A stretch of 64,000 nt of DNA. Source: Micrococcaceae bacterium RIT 802. Lineage in GTDB: Bacteria > Actinomycetota > Actinomycetes > Actinomycetales > Micrococcaceae. Below, in pieces: positions 8,971-22,224 of this stretch. A program made the position numbers and the translations under genes. The number at the start of each line of letters is the position of its first letter. Position 1 is the first letter of the stretch. The DNA lies in the NCBI GenBank assembly GCA_016892645.1, contig JAFEMX010000003.1, forward strand, positions 1-64,000, in the 5' to 3' direction. The notes beneath the pieces were generated by a model. It was not told the origin of the DNA and made no database searches. It was given only the letters and a program-made list of their open reading frames with translations.

Positions 8971-9241
8971 GCCACTCAGTTCTTCGCGGGGTATACACAG
9001 ACAACGTCCATCATACCCTTTTACAGGGTGTAGAAATCGGCGCGGGTTCCCCCCTGCGCGAACGGGCCCGAAATTATCCGAACTAACCGGACCCCGGTAC
9101 CCCCAAAGCGATATGGTTGAACTTGATGTGCCGGAGCGCTGAAGCTCAGTATTCATACATGGGCGTGCAGCATCTGCGCTTCCATCACCTTCACTCGTCC
9201 GGCACCGACCGCCTAACAGGACCAGAGAGAGGGGCCGCCAC
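8971..9241. promoter_or_regulatory. Divergent ctaB / tkt control region
   Basis: On the minus strand TATGAT (complement of 9010-9015) is a good -10 for ctaB. Overlapping it, ACCCT-TTTAC-AGGGT (9015-9029) forms a small dyad that could be an operator. For tkt, TTGAAC (9117-9122) or TTGATG (9123-9128) followed by CAGTAT (9147-9152) is only a weak candidate. GAGAGAGGGG at about 9224-9233 is the tkt ribosome site. Confidence 0.4.
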
Positions 9242-11353
9242 GTGGCGCCACAGTCAGATGTTCGGGAATTGTCGTGGACCGAATTGGACCAGAAGGCGGT
9301 GGACACCATCCGTGTCCTCGCAGCCGACGCCGTTGAAAAGGTAGGCAGCGGCCACCCCGGCACGGCCATGAGCCTGGCCCCCGCGGCGTATCTCCTGTTC
9401 CAGCAGCACCTGCGCCACGACCCCAGCGATCCGCAGTGGATCGGACGCGATCGCTTCGTCCTCTCCCCCGGGCATACCTCGCTGACGCTGTACCTGCAGC
9501 TCTTCTTCTCCGGTTATGGCCTGGAGATGAAGGACATCGAGTCGTTGCGCACCTGGGGCTCGTTGACCCCGGGCCACCCCGAGGTCGGCCACACCGACGG
9601 GGTCGAGATCACCACCGGCCCGCTCGGCCAGGGCCTGGCCTCGGCCGTCGGCTTCGCTTACGCCGAACGGCGCATGCGCGGCATGCTCGATGCCGACGCC
9701 GCCCCGGGCACGAGCCCCTTCGACCACTCCATCTTCGTGATCGCCTCCGACGGCGACCTGCAGGAAGGCGTCACCTCCGAGGCGTCGTCCCTGGCCGGGC
9801 ACCAGGAACTGGGCAGCCTCGTCGTGATCTACGACGAGAACCACATCTCCATCGAGGACGACACCGACGTGGCGTTCACGGAGGATGTCCTGGGACGCTA
9901 CGCGGCCTACGGCTGGCACACCCAGCGGGTGGACTGGACCCGCACGGGCGAATACGTCGAGGACATCCAGGCCCTGCACGCGGCGATCAACGAGGCCAAG
10001 GCGGAGACCACCCGTCCGTCGATCATCTCCCTGCGCACCGTCATCGGCTGGCCGTCGCCGACCAAGAAGAACACCGGCGGCATCCACGGCTCCAAGCTCG
10101 GCACCGACGAGCTCGAAGGCCTGAAGAAGGAACTGGGCTTCGACCCGCAGGCGCACTTCGCCCTCGACGACCAGGTGTTGGCGCACGTCCGCGAGGTCGG
10201 TGACCGCGGGGCCGCGCTGCACGCGGAATGGCAAAAGAACTTCGATGCATGGAAGTCCTCCCATCCGGACAACGCCGCCCTGCTCCAGCGGCTGACCGAC
10301 GGCAAGCTCCCCGAGGGCTGGGAGTCCAAGCTCCCCGAATTCGAGGCCGGCAAGGACCTCGCCACCCGTGCGGCCTCCGGAAAGGTCATCAACGCCATCG
10401 CCGGGGTGCTGCCCGAGCTGTGGGGCGGATCCGCCGACCTGGCCGGATCGAACAACACCACGATCGAGGGCGCACCCTCGTTCATCCCCGCGACCAAGCA
10501 GACCGACTCGTGGAAGGGCGACCCGTTTGGCCGGGTCCTGCACTTCGGCATCCGCGAGCACGCCGCTGCCTCGATCGTCAACGGCATCGCCCTGGCCTCG
10601 CCGACGCGCCCGTACTCGGGGACGTTCCTGATCTTCTCGGATTACCAGCGCCCGGCCATCCGCCTGTCGGCGCTGATGGGCGTGCCGTCCATCTACGTCT
10701 GGACGCATGACTCGATCGGTCTCGGGGAAGACGGCCCGACCCACCAGCCGGTGGAACAGCTCGCCTCGTTGCGCGCCATCCCGAACCTCGACGTCGTCCG
10801 CCCCGCGGACGCCAACGAGGTGGCCTGGGCCTGGAAGACGATCCTGGAGAACACCTCCAACCCCGCCGGCCTGGTGCTCTCGCGCCAGAACCTTCCGGTG
10901 TACGACCGCTCCCAGCCGGGCTTCGGTGCCGCCTCCGGCGCCGCACGCGGCGGCTACGTGCTGGTCGACGCCCTGCGCGATGGCCAGGTCGTCGATCCGG
11001 ACGTCGTCCTGCTGGGAACCGGCTCCGAGGTCCAGCTGGCCGTGGACGCCCGCGAGGCGCTGGCCGCCGAAGGCGTGGCAGCCCGCGTCGTTTCGCTGCC
11101 CTCGCTCGAGTGGTTCAACCGGCAGGACCAGGCCTACCGCGAATCCGTGCTGCCCTCCGCCGTCACGGCACGGGTCAGCGTCGAGGCCGGCGTCGCCCAG
11201 GGCTGGCGCGAGTTGGTGGGCGACAAGGGCCGCATCGTCTCACTGGACCACTTCGGCGCGTCCGCCGACTACCAGCGCCTCTACGCCGAATTCGGCATCA
11301 CCGCCGAGGCCGTCGCCCAGGCGGCCCGCGATTCCATCGCAGCCACGAAATAG
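9242..11353 (+). CDS. tkt: Transketolase
   Basis: A 703-residue thiamine-diphosphate enzyme moving two-carbon ketol units between sugar phosphates in the non-oxidative pentose phosphate pathway. The ThDP-binding motif GDGDLQEG is near residues 169-176 with the closing Asn in [11 protein letters not shown]. The family opening [20 protein letters not shown] is present, as is the second-domain [18 protein letters not shown]. Start is GTG at 9242, 8 bases behind GAGAGAGGGG. First gene of a five-gene plus-strand run tkt-tal-pgi-zwf-opcA. Length is normal. Confidence 0.97.
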   Translation: MAPQSDVRELSWTELDQKAVDTIRVLAADAVEKVGSGHPGTAMSLAPAAYLLFQQHLRHDPSDPQWIGRDRFVLSPGHTSLTLYLQLFFSGYGLEMKDIESLRTWGSLTPGHPEVGHTDGVEITTGPLGQGLASAVGFAYAERRMRGMLDADAAPGTSPFDHSIFVIASDGDLQEGVTSEASSLAGHQELGSLVVIYDENHISIEDDTDVAFTEDVLGRYAAYGWHTQRVDWTRTGEYVEDIQALHAAINEAKAETTRPSIISLRTVIGWPSPTKKNTGGIHGSKLGTDELEGLKKELGFDPQAHFALDDQVLAHVREVGDRGAALHAEWQKNFDAWKSSHPDNAALLQRLTDGKLPEGWESKLPEFEAGKDLATRAASGKVINAIAGVLPELWGGSADLAGSNNTTIEGAPSFIPATKQTDSWKGDPFGRVLHFGIREHAAASIVNGIALASPTRPYSGTFLIFSDYQRPAIRLSALMGVPSIYVWTHDSIGLGEDGPTHQPVEQLASLRAIPNLDVVRPADANEVAWAWKTILENTSNPAGLVLSRQNLPVYDRSQPGFGAASGAARGGYVLVDALRDGQVVDPDVVLLGTGSEVQLAVDAREALAAEGVAARVVSLPSLEWFNRQDQAYRESVLPSAVTARVSVEAGVAQGWRELVGDKGRIVSLDHFGASADYQRLYAEFGITAEAVAQAARDSIAATK

Positions 11354-11360
11354 CAGGACG

Positions 11361-11387
11361 CCGGCCAGCCCGCATCGGGCTGGCCGG
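11361..11387. terminator. Perfect hairpin between tkt and tal
   Basis: A 12-bp GC stem (11361-11372 with 11376-11387) with a CAT loop, 8 bases past the tkt stop. No T-run follows, so it may cause partial termination or protect the tkt mRNA end rather than end the operon. Confidence 0.55.
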
Positions 11388-11454
11388 TACCGTTCCCCGG
11401 CCCCGGCCACGGAACGCCCCCGAACCTCATCCCCTCTCCGGAAGGACCCACCCC

Positions 11455-12579
11455 ATGAGCAACCCCAACACCCAGGCACTCTCCGACGCAGGAGTGTCCA
11501 TCTGGCTCGATGACCTCTCCCGCTCGCGTTTGACCTCCGGCTCCCTGAAGGAACTGATCGGCGGCATGAACGTGGTCGGCGTGACCACGAACCCCTCGAT
11601 CTTCGCCGCCGCGCTCTCCAAGGGCGACGCCGACTACAAGGAACAGGTCGCCCAGCTGGCGGCTGCCGGGAGCGACGTCGAGGACGCCGTCTTCCAGATC
11701 ACCACCCATGACGTCACCACTGCCTGCGACCTGTTTGCCCCGGTCGCCACGGCCAGCCATGGCATCGACGGACGCGTCTCGATCGAGGTCGATCCGCGTT
11801 CGGCCCACGATGCAGCGGCAACGATCGCCGAGGCCAAGAAGCTCTTCGCCAAGGTCGACCGCGAGAACGTGTTCATCAAGATCCCCGCCACCATCGAAGG
11901 CCTCGAAGCCATCACCGCGACCCTCGCGGAGGGCATCAGCGTCAACGTCACGCTGATCTTCTCGCTGGAGCGCTACCGCGCGGTCATCAACGCGTTCATG
12001 ACCGGACTGGAGCAGGCCAAGGAGAACGGGCACGACCTCTCCAAGATCCACTCCGTCGCCTCCTTCTTCGTCTCGCGCGTCGACACCGAGATCGACAAGC
12101 GGCTCGACGCCATCGGCACCGACGAGGCCACGGCCCTCAAGGGCAAGGCCGGTCTGGCCAATGCCCGTCTGGCCTACCAGGTCTTCGAGGAAGACTTCTC
12201 CTCCGAGCGTTGGGGCGTCCTGGCCGCTGCGGGGGCCCGTCCCCAGCGCCCGCTGTGGGCCTCCACCGGCGTGAAGGACCCCTCGCTGCCGGACACGCTC
12301 TACGTCACCGGCTTGGTGGCCCCGCAGGTCGTGAACACCATGCCGGAGAAGACGCTGGATGCCACGGCGGACCACGCCGAGATCACCGGCGACACGGTAA
12401 CCGGCACGTACGACGAGTCCAACCAGGTACTCGACGACCTCGCTGCCCAGGGCATCGACTACAACGACGTCGTGGCCCTGCTGGAGACCGAAGGCGTCGA
12501 GAAGTTCGAGGCCGCCTGGAAGGAACTGCTCGTCGACGTCCGCGAAGCCCTCGACGCAGCCAGCAAGGCCTCGGCATGA
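11455..12579 (+). CDS. tal: Transaldolase
   Basis: A 374-residue transaldolase (TalB-type, long actinobacterial form), transferring a dihydroxyacetone unit in the pentose phosphate pathway. [13 protein letters not shown] lies near residues 42-54 and the Schiff-base lysine is in [12 protein letters not shown] near residue 140. ATG 11455 has GGAAGGA about 8 bases upstream; earlier in-frame codons run back into tkt and are rejected. Its stop overlaps the pgi start as ATGA. Confidence 0.96.
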   Translation: MSNPNTQALSDAGVSIWLDDLSRSRLTSGSLKELIGGMNVVGVTTNPSIFAAALSKGDADYKEQVAQLAAAGSDVEDAVFQITTHDVTTACDLFAPVATASHGIDGRVSIEVDPRSAHDAAATIAEAKKLFAKVDRENVFIKIPATIEGLEAITATLAEGISVNVTLIFSLERYRAVINAFMTGLEQAKENGHDLSKIHSVASFFVSRVDTEIDKRLDAIGTDEATALKGKAGLANARLAYQVFEEDFSSERWGVLAAAGARPQRPLWASTGVKDPSLPDTLYVTGLVAPQVVNTMPEKTLDATADHAEITGDTVTGTYDESNQVLDDLAAQGIDYNDVVALLETEGVEKFEAAWKELLVDVREALDAASKASA

Positions 12580-14204
12580 GTGCCCTCGGGTTCACCGCCA
12601 CCGGGGCCGCACAGGAGGCCATCCGCGCGTGCGTCCCCGGCCTGGTCGCGGAGAATACGGCATCGCGCATCGCGGCCAAGGACGCCACCTTGTGGGGTCC
12701 GGAGGCCGAATCCGAGGCCGCGAAGCGTCTGGGGTGGGTCGACCTGGCCGAGACGTCGCGCCCGCTGGTGTCATCGATTCTCGAGCTGCGCGACGAGTTT
12801 CGCGCCGAGGACATCAACCGGATCGTCCTGGCCGGCATGGGCGGCTCCTCGTTGGCTCCGGAGGTCATCACGGCCACGTCCGATGTGGAACTCATCGTCC
12901 TGGACAGCACCGACCCGGAAATGGTCGGCAACGCGTTGACCGACCGTCTGGCCACCACCGTCTTGGTCGTGTCCTCGAAGTCAGGGTCGACAGTCGAGAC
13001 CGACTCACAGCGCCGTGTGTTCTCGCAGGCCTTCGAGGATGCAGGCATCGATCCGGCCTCCCGCATCGTCGTCGTCACCGACCCCGGTTCCCCGATGGAC
13101 GAGGCGTCCCGCAAGGCAGGGTACCGCGCCGTCTTCAACGCGGACCCCAACGTGGGTGGACGCTATTCGGCGCTCACCGCATTCGGCCTGGTCCCATCGG
13201 GCCTGGCCGGGGCCGACATCGCCAAACTGCTCGACGAGGCGGAGGAAGCCGCGGAGTTCCTCGCGGACGACGACGAGGACAACCTCGCCCTCGCCCTGGG
13301 CGCGGCCCTGGGCGGCACCGCGCCGTTGCGCAACAAGATCGTCTTCGTCGACGAGGGGTCCGGAATCGTCGGTTTTGCCGACTGGGCCGAACAGCTCATC
13401 GCCGAATCCACGGGAAAGGACGGCACGGGCTTGTTGCCCGTGGTCGTGGAACCCGGCGCCGAGGAGACCGTCGAGCAGGCGGATGACGTGTTGCTGGTGC
13501 ACCTGGTCGCCGATGACGAGGAGCCGGTCGTCGCCACCACCGGGCACCACGTGTACGTGTCCGGGTCACTCGGCAGCCAGCTGCTCTTGTGGGAATACGC
13601 AGTGGTCGTGGCCGGCAAGCTGCTCGGGATCAATCCGTTCGACCAGCCCGACGTCGAGGCGGCCAAGATCGCCGCGCGCGGCCTGCTGGACGCCACGCCG
13701 GAGCCGGATCAGGCCCAGCTGGTGGACGGCGACATCGAGCTGCGCGCCACCGAGGGCCTGCTCGAGGGGGTAGCCGGAGTCACCGACGCCGTGGCTAACC
13801 TGCTGGGTGCACTCCCGGCCGACGGCTACGTGAGCATCCAGGCATATCTGGACCGGGTGGGCCACGCCGAGCTGGCGACCCTGCGCGAAGACCTGGCGGT
13901 CGCCTCGGACCGTCCCACCACCTTCGGGTGGGGCCCGCGGTTCCTGCACTCCACCGGGCAGTTCCACAAGGGCGGACCGCGGATCGGTGTCTACCTGCAG
14001 ATCACGGCGGACTCCGACACGGACATTAGCATCCCCGACCGGCCGTTCACCTTCGGCCAGCTGATCTCCGCCCAGGCCACCGGTGACGCCCAGGTCCTGG
14101 CGGATCTGGGGCGGCCCGTCCTGCGTCTGCACCTCACCTCGCGTGACGAGGGCATCCGCCAGCTCCGCGCCGCGATCGGCGCGTTGCCCGGACTCCACCG
14201 GTAA
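12576..14204 (+). CDS. pgi: Glucose-6-phosphate isomerase
   Basis: A 542-residue sugar isomerase interconverting glucose 6-phosphate and fructose 6-phosphate, joining glycolysis to the pentose phosphate enzymes beside it. Phosphate-binding SIS-fold motifs are [10 protein letters not shown] near residue 88 and [10 protein letters not shown] near residue 133. The ATG at 12576 overlaps the tal stop by four bases, so translation is coupled. Placement between tal and zwf is typical of Micrococcaceae and unlike mycobacteria. Confidence 0.93.
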   Translation: MSALGFTATGAAQEAIRACVPGLVAENTASRIAAKDATLWGPEAESEAAKRLGWVDLAETSRPLVSSILELRDEFRAEDINRIVLAGMGGSSLAPEVITATSDVELIVLDSTDPEMVGNALTDRLATTVLVVSSKSGSTVETDSQRRVFSQAFEDAGIDPASRIVVVTDPGSPMDEASRKAGYRAVFNADPNVGGRYSALTAFGLVPSGLAGADIAKLLDEAEEAAEFLADDDEDNLALALGAALGGTAPLRNKIVFVDEGSGIVGFADWAEQLIAESTGKDGTGLLPVVVEPGAEETVEQADDVLLVHLVADDEEPVVATTGHHVYVSGSLGSQLLLWEYAVVVAGKLLGINPFDQPDVEAAKIAARGLLDATPEPDQAQLVDGDIELRATEGLLEGVAGVTDAVANLLGALPADGYVSIQAYLDRVGHAELATLREDLAVASDRPTTFGWGPRFLHSTGQFHKGGPRIGVYLQITADSDTDISIPDRPFTFGQLISAQATGDAQVLADLGRPVLRLHLTSRDEGIRQLRAAIGALPGLHR

Positions 14205-14212
14205 CGACGACA

Positions 14213-14241
14213 CGGCGGGCGGCCTCCCCGGCCGCCCGCCG
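14213..14241. terminator. Perfect hairpin between pgi and zwf
   Basis: A 12-bp stem (14213-14224 with 14230-14241) with a TCCCC loop, 8 bases past the pgi stop. No T-run. Same placement and size as the hairpin after tkt. Confidence 0.55.
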
Positions 14242-14277
14242 TTCGCCTTCCACCTGCTTCGATCCAGAAAGTACCCC

Positions 14278-15894
14278 ATGGCAGAAACCGCCGCGCACAA
14301 TCCCCTGCGCGACCGCCGGGACCGCCGCCTGAACCGCATCGCCGGGCCATCGGCCCTGGTGTTCTTCGGCGTCACCGGCGACCTGGCCCGCAAGAAGCTC
14401 CTCCCCGCCGTCTACGACCTCGCCAACCGCGGCCTGCTGCCGCCGAGCTTCGCCGTCGTCGGCTTCGGCCGCCGCGACTGGTCGGCCGACGATTTCGTGG
14501 CGCAGGCCCGCGAGTGGGTGACGGACAACGCCCGCACGCCGTTCAACGAAACCGTGTGGGCCCAGCTCTCCAGCGGATTCCGTTTCGTCACCGGAGGTTT
14601 CACCGACGAGGACGCCTACGACCGACTTGGGCAGACCCTTGACGAGCTCGAGGGCTCGCGTGGCACGCGCGGCAACCACGTCTTCTACCTGTCCATCCCC
14701 CCGAATTCCTTCGAGCAGGTCTGCGAGCAGCTCTCCCGCCACGGGCTGGCCCAGCCGGAGCAGATCCGCACCGCGGATTCCGGCGCCGGCGACGAGACCG
14801 GACCGGAGGCCACGCCGGTGCACGACGGCGGTGCCGCGGACTCCCTGCCGTGGCGCCGGGTGGTCATCGAGAAGCCGTTCGGCCACGACCTGGAATCGGC
14901 CCGCGAGCTCAATGCGATCGTCGAGTCGGTGTTCCCTCCCGACGCCGTCTTCCGGATCGACCACTACCTGGGCAAGGAAACGGTCCAGAACCTGCTGGCG
15001 CTGCGCTTTGCCAACCAGCTCTTCGAGCCGCTGTGGAACGCCAACTACGTCGACCACGTCCAGATCACGATGGCCGAGGACATCGGCATCGGTGGCCGGG
15101 CCGGCTACTACGACGGCGTCGGGGCGGCACGCGATGTCATCCAGAACCACCTGCTGCAACTGCTCGCCCTGACGGCCATGGAGGAGCCCATCTCCTTCAA
15201 CGCCGACCACCTGCGCGCCGAGAAGGAAAAGGTGCTGGCCGCCGTCAAGCTGCCCGCCGACCTGTCCCGCCATTCCGCGCGCGGGCAGTACACCGGGGGC
15301 TGGCAGGGCGGCGAGGAGGTCACCGGGTTCCTCGACGAGGAGGGCTTCAACCCCGAATCCCGTACCGAGACCTTCGCGGCGATCCGGGTCGACATCAACA
15401 CCCGGCGTTGGTCGGGGGTTCCGTTCTACCTGCGGGCCGGAAAACGCTTGGGCCGACGCGTCACGGAGATCGCCGTCGTCTTCAAGCGGGCACCCAACCT
15501 GCTCTTCCGCGACAATTCCTCCGAGGAATTCGGCCAGAATGCGGTGGTGATCCGGGTGCAGCCCGACGAGGGGGCGACCATCCGCTTCGGCTCCAAGGTC
15601 CCGGGGACGCAAATGGAGGTCCGCGACGTCACCATGGACTTCGGCTACGGGCACTCCTTCACCGAATCCAGCCCGGAGGCCTACGAGCGGCTGATCCTCG
15701 ACGTGCTGTTGGGCGAGCCCCCGCTGTTCCCGCGGCACGAGGAGGTCGAACTGTCCTGGCAGATCCTCGACCCGTTCGAGGAGTACTGGGCCGGACTCGA
15801 CGAACAGCCCGAACCCTATGCACCCGGAAGCTGGGGGCCGGCCTCCGCGGACGAGCTGCTGGCCCGAGACGGAAGGATGTGGCGTCGGCCATGA
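14278..15894 (+). CDS. zwf: Glucose-6-phosphate dehydrogenase
   Basis: A 538-residue enzyme making 6-phosphogluconolactone and NADPH, the entry step of the oxidative pentose phosphate pathway. The nucleotide-binding motif FFGVTGDLARKKLLP is near residues 29-43 and the active-site signature RIDHYLGKE near residue 226. There is a slight insertion around residues 170-190 (TADSGAGDETGPEATPV) before WRRVVIEKPFG. ATG 14278 follows AGAAAG. The zwf stop overlaps opcA as ATGA. Confidence 0.96.
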   Translation: MAETAAHNPLRDRRDRRLNRIAGPSALVFFGVTGDLARKKLLPAVYDLANRGLLPPSFAVVGFGRRDWSADDFVAQAREWVTDNARTPFNETVWAQLSSGFRFVTGGFTDEDAYDRLGQTLDELEGSRGTRGNHVFYLSIPPNSFEQVCEQLSRHGLAQPEQIRTADSGAGDETGPEATPVHDGGAADSLPWRRVVIEKPFGHDLESARELNAIVESVFPPDAVFRIDHYLGKETVQNLLALRFANQLFEPLWNANYVDHVQITMAEDIGIGGRAGYYDGVGAARDVIQNHLLQLLALTAMEEPISFNADHLRAEKEKVLAAVKLPADLSRHSARGQYTGGWQGGEEVTGFLDEEGFNPESRTETFAAIRVDINTRRWSGVPFYLRAGKRLGRRVTEIAVVFKRAPNLLFRDNSSEEFGQNAVVIRVQPDEGATIRFGSKVPGTQMEVRDVTMDFGYGHSFTESSPEAYERLILDVLLGEPPLFPRHEEVELSWQILDPFEEYWAGLDEQPEPYAPGSWGPASADELLARDGRMWRRP

Positions 15895-16832
15895 TCGTCG
15901 ACCTGCAGAACACGACCACCTCCAAGGTGGCGAAGAAGCTCATGAACCTGCGTGAAACCGGAGGGGTGGTGGCCCTCAGCCGGGTCCTGACCCTGGTGGT
16001 GGTCACCCGGGCCGGGTTCGAGGAGGAGGCCATCGCGGCAGCCAACCTCGCCAGCCGGGAGCACCCGTGCCGCATCGTCGTCGTGGTCGAGGGCGACCCC
16101 TCGTCACCGACCGAGCTCGGTGCCCAGATCCGTGTCGGCGGGGATGCCGGCGCCTCGGAGGTCATCGTGCTGCACGCCGACGGCGAACTGGCCACGGCGA
16201 ACGAATCGCTGGTCAATGCCCTGCTGCTGCCCGATGCGCCGATCGTGGCGTGGTGGCCCCATGGCATGCCCCGCAGCGCATCGGAGACGGCCATCGGGAG
16301 GATTGCGCATCGGCGCATCACCGACAGCAGCACCGCCGACGAACCACAACAGGCCCTCTTCGCCTTGGCGCAGAGCTATGTTGCCGGGGACACCGATCTG
16401 GCCTGGACCCGGCTGACCCTGTGGAGGGCCCAGCTGGCCGCCGTGCTGGACCAGCTCGACCCGTCCCGGTTGACGGCGGCCACCGTCAAGGGCGCGGCAT
16501 CGAACCCCAGCGTCGTCCTGTTGGCGGCGTGGTTGACCCTGCGGCTGGACATCCCGGTGACCATCGCCGCATCGGTGCGCGGGACGGGCGTGCGCAGCGT
16601 GCGCTTTTCGAGCTCCGACGGTGATGTGGTGCTCACCCGTCCGCACGACGATGTCGCCGAGTTGTACCAGCCGGGCCAGCCCGTGCAGCGGGTCTCGCTC
16701 CCCCGCCGGAACACGTCCTCGTGCCTGGCCGAGGAACTACGCCGGCTGGATCCGGACGAGGTCCTGGGAGAGGTGCTGCGCGAGGGCCTCACCCAGACGA
16801 ACCTGCGCAGCGTGACCGCCAGCGAACGCTGA
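15891..16832 (+). CDS. opcA: OpcA, glucose-6-phosphate dehydrogenase assembly protein
   Basis: A 313-residue OpcA, an allosteric or assembly partner of glucose-6-phosphate dehydrogenase known from cyanobacteria and corynebacteria. It shows the actinobacterial opening MIVDLQNTTTSKVAKKL and the central stretch LLLPDAPIVAWWPHG. Translation is coupled to zwf by ATGA. In relatives pgl (6-phosphogluconolactonase) comes next; here the next gene is on the other strand and unrelated. Confidence 0.94.
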   Translation: MIVDLQNTTTSKVAKKLMNLRETGGVVALSRVLTLVVVTRAGFEEEAIAAANLASREHPCRIVVVVEGDPSSPTELGAQIRVGGDAGASEVIVLHADGELATANESLVNALLLPDAPIVAWWPHGMPRSASETAIGRIAHRRITDSSTADEPQQALFALAQSYVAGDTDLAWTRLTLWRAQLAAVLDQLDPSRLTAATVKGAASNPSVVLLAAWLTLRLDIPVTIAASVRGTGVRSVRFSSSDGDVVLTRPHDDVAELYQPGQPVQRVSLPRRNTSSCLAEELRRLDPDEVLGEVLREGLTQTNLRSVTASER

Positions 16833-16863
16833 CCCTCTCGGCCAGCTGAACCGGCTGCGGCCA

Positions 16864-17691
16864 TCAGTTTGACGGCGGGGTGAACTGGCTGGCGGTGAAT
16901 TCGGCTCCCCGGGGGTCGCGCAGCAGCGCGGTACGGCTCCATTGCGACTCTTCCGACGTCAGCACCTGGCCGCCGAGACGCTCCGCCAGTTCCACGAAAT
17001 CATCCCTGTCGGCGACCGAGAAGGTGACGTGCCAGTGGGGTGGCTCGCCGGCCGCAGCGGTGGCGTGCCACCCGATGGCGTCCTCGAAGCCAACGGGGCT
17101 GTGGACCTGGAACTGCCGCGATCTGATGCCCGGATCTACGGTTGCCTCCAGGTGGTCCCCGTATCCGGGCCGTCCGATCATGGTGGCAAACCCGAGATCG
17201 TCGAAGCGCCACCCGAAACTCGCGGTGTAGAACTCCTTCGACGCCGGCGGATCGGCGGAATGGAGATCGCTGAAATTCCAGGTGCCGGGCCCGTTCACGA
17301 CTTGGGAGCCGAGGCGCCGGTCCGCCTGCCACAGGCGGATTTCAGCACCTTCTGCATCTGTCAGGACCGCCGAGATGCCAGCATGTCCGGACACCTCGGG
17401 CTCCGACACGACCCCCGCGCCCAGCGTCTCCGGCCGGGCCGCGGTTTCCCCGGCATCCGCGACGGCGACATAGGTGTTCCACGTGGCCGTGGCCGCCTCG
17501 GAGCTGGAAATCCCCCCGACGTCCTCGCCGTCGAGACGCGCGATCAAGTAGCGGCTGGGCGAATCGTCGGGCAGCATGTCCTCGAAGGTCTAGCCGAAGA
17601 GGCCACCGTAGTATCGGAGGGCCGCCTCGACATCCGGTTGGCCGGTATCGACCCAGCAGGGGACCCCGTCGGGATAGGTGCGCTTCATCAT
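16864..17691 (-). pseudogene. Glyoxalase/VOC-family gene with an in-frame amber codon
   Basis: Two-domain VOC (glyoxalase/bleomycin resistance/dioxygenase) protein of 275 codons. The full reading frame starts at ATG 17691, with GGAG 7 bases upstream, and encodes MMKRTYPDGVPCWVDTGQPD, the usual beginning for this family. Codon 34 is TAG (complement of 17590-17592) inside LFG-TFEDMLP, where relatives have LFGWTFED, so TGG has become TAG. After that the frame is intact to 16864. A shorter 237-residue product could start at ATG 17577, but would lack the first beta strand and helix. Either a recent pseudogene, a readthrough gene, or a base-call error. Confidence 0.8.
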
Positions 17692-17772
17692 GGTTGCTCC
17701 ATTCCACAGCGCGGACGGCTGCCGCGTGTGGTCCCCATCCGAACACGGGACCTCGGCCCAGACAAGGAGAAA

Positions 17773-17802
17773 CGAGGCGGCTTCCCGGGGGAAGCCGCCT
17801 CG
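17773..17802 (-). terminator. Terminator of the gap-pgk-tpiA-secG operon
   Basis: A 13-14 bp inverted repeat (17773-17786 with 17789-17802), followed on the minus strand by the T-rich TTTCTCCTTGTC. It lies 65 bases past the secG stop. Confidence 0.75.
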
Positions 17803-17866
17803 TGGCGCTCACTGGTTGCCACCCGGCGCGACGGTCAGCGACCGTGCGCGGCCAGGTGTCGGGTGT

Positions 17867-18118
17867 CTAGGACTCGGCGCTGAAGCGCATGATGACGCCG
17901 AGGGCGATGATGACGGCTCCCCAGCTCAGGCCGAGGACGACCGTGATGCGGTTGAGGTTCCGTTCGGCGACGCCGGAGGAACCGAGGCTGGTGGTCATGC
18001 CACCGCCGAACATGTCCGACATGCCGCCGCCGCGTCCCTTATGCAGCAGGATGAGCAGGGTCAGCAGGAGGCTGACGAGTCCCAACACCACCTGCAGGAC
18101 AATCTTGAGTGTTTCCAC
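17867..18118 (-). CDS. secG: SecG, preprotein translocase subunit
   Basis: An 83-residue membrane protein with two hydrophobic helices (residues 5-24 and about 58-78) separated by the glycine-rich loop KGRGGGMSDMFGGG, the hallmark of SecG. It stabilises SecYE in the inner membrane during protein export. It is last in gap-pgk-tpiA-secG, a constant position in Actinobacteria, 33 bases behind tpiA. Confidence 0.95.
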   Translation of the reverse strand: METLKIVLQVVLGLVSLLLTLLILLHKGRGGGMSDMFGGGMTTSLGSSGVAERNLNRITVVLGLSWGAVIIALGVIMRFSAES

Positions 18119-18151
18119 TACTACCTTTCGGTCGACTACGGCCGGGGCCGA

Positions 18152-18967
<816 letters not shown>

Positions 18968-18973
18968 ATGAGG

Positions 18974-20203
18974 CTACTTCCCTTCGAGTGCGGTCAGGCC
19001 GGGCAATTCCTTGCCCTCCAGGTATTCGAGGCTGGCGCCGCCTCCGGTGGAGATGTGGCCGAAGTCGTCCTCGTCGAAGCCCAGCGCTCGCACGGCGGCG
19101 GCCGAGTCGCCGCCGCCGACGACGCTGAACGCCTCGGAGTCGGCCAGGGCCTGGGCCACGGCCCGGGTTCCCCCGGCGAAGGCCTCGATCTCGAACACGC
19201 CCATCGGGCCGTTCCAGAAGACGGTGTTGGCCGAGCGGATGTAGCTGGCGAAGGCCTCGCCCGAGGCCGGCCCGATGTCCAGTCCCAGGCCGGTGTCGCC
19301 GAAGCGGCCGGATTCGATGCCGTCGGCGGGGAGAACCTCGTGCTCGGCGTCGTCCCCGAACTTCGAGGCGACCACCACATCGGTGGGCACGATGATGTCG
19401 CAGCCCACCTCCTTGGCGCGGGAGAGGTAGCCGCGGACCGTGTCCAGCTGGTCGGCCTCCAGCAGGGACTTGCCGACCTCGTGGCCCATGGCCTTGAGGA
19501 AGGTGAAGGCCATGCCGCCGCCGATGAGCAGGTGGTCGGCGCGGCCGAGCAGGTTGTCGATCACGGCCAGCTTGTCCGAGACCTTGGAGCCGCCGAGGAC
19601 GACGACGTAGGGACGCTTGGGCGCCTCGGTGAGCTGGTGCAGGACTTCGACCTCGGTGTGGACGAGATCGCCCTGGTAGGCCGGGAGCACGGCGGCGATG
19701 TCGACCACGGAGGCGTGCTTGCGGTGCACCGCACCGAAGGCGTCGTCGACGTAGGCGCCGTGGTCCGCGGTCAGGGCAGCGAGCTCCGCGGCGAAGGCTG
19801 CACGTTCGGAATCGTCCTTGCTGGTTTCGCGGGCGTCGAAGCGCACGTTCTCCAGGACCAGGACCTCGCCGTCGGCGAGCCCCGAGGCCAGCTTCCGGGC
19901 GCTGTCGCCGACCACGTCCTCGGCGACGGTGACGTCGAAGTCGGCCAGCTCGGAGAGGCGGTCGGCCGCCGGCCGGATGGAGTACTTCGGTTCCGGGGCG
20001 CCCTTCGGGCGGCCCAGGTGGGCCATGACGATGACCCGGGCACCGGCGTCGGACAGTTTGGACAGGACGGGAAGGGACGCGCGGATGCGTCCGTCGTCGG
20101 TGACGGTGGAACCGTCGAGCGGCACGTTCAGGTCGCTTCTGACCAGAACGTGCCGCCCGCGGACACCATCGGCGAGCAGATCGTCGAGAGTGTGGGAAGT
20201 CAT
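18974..20203 (-). CDS. pgk: Phosphoglycerate kinase
   Basis: A 409-residue glycolytic kinase making ATP from 1,3-bisphosphoglycerate. The opening [13 protein letters not shown] and [14 protein letters not shown] give the substrate arginines and histidine; the nucleotide domain has [15 protein letters not shown] and the C-terminal [11 protein letters not shown] followed by [14 protein letters not shown]. Complete and of normal length. Sits between gap (26 bases upstream) and tpiA. Confidence 0.97.
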   Translation of the reverse strand: MTSHTLDDLLADGVRGRHVLVRSDLNVPLDGSTVTDDGRIRASLPVLSKLSDAGARVIVMAHLGRPKGAPEPKYSIRPAADRLSELADFDVTVAEDVVGDSARKLASGLADGEVLVLENVRFDARETSKDDSERAAFAAELAALTADHGAYVDDAFGAVHRKHASVVDIAAVLPAYQGDLVHTEVEVLHQLTEAPKRPYVVVLGGSKVSDKLAVIDNLLGRADHLLIGGGMAFTFLKAMGHEVGKSLLEADQLDTVRGYLSRAKEVGCDIIVPTDVVVASKFGDDAEHEVLPADGIESGRFGDTGLGLDIGPASGEAFASYIRSANTVFWNGPMGVFEIEAFAGGTRAVAQALADSEAFSVVGGGDSAAAVRALGFDEDDFGHISTGGGASLEYLEGKELPGLTALEGK

Positions 20204-20229
20204 GGCTTCAGGCTATCGGATCGCCGCTG

Positions 20230-22133
<1,904 letters not shown>

Positions 22134-22152
22134 GTTCTCCTCCATTCGTCGT

Positions 22153-22175
22153 GCACGTCCGGGGGCCGGACGTGC
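22153..22175. terminator. Hairpin between whiA and sodA
   Basis: A 10-bp stem GCACGTCCGG/CCGGACGTGC (22153-22162 with 22166-22175) with a GGG loop, only 19 bases from the sodA start. It may end whiA transcription, or form a 5' structure on a sodA message starting further up. Confidence 0.5.
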
Positions 22176-22224
22176 TGGTGGGTAATGCATCCCGGCCCTC
22201 AGGCGCGGAAATCCAGCGGCAGAA

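Noticed and set aside
9117-9152. Clear sigma-A promoter for tkt
   Set aside because: Hexamers TTGAAC/TTGATG and CAGTAT fit poorly; kept only as a weak remark in the control-region entry.
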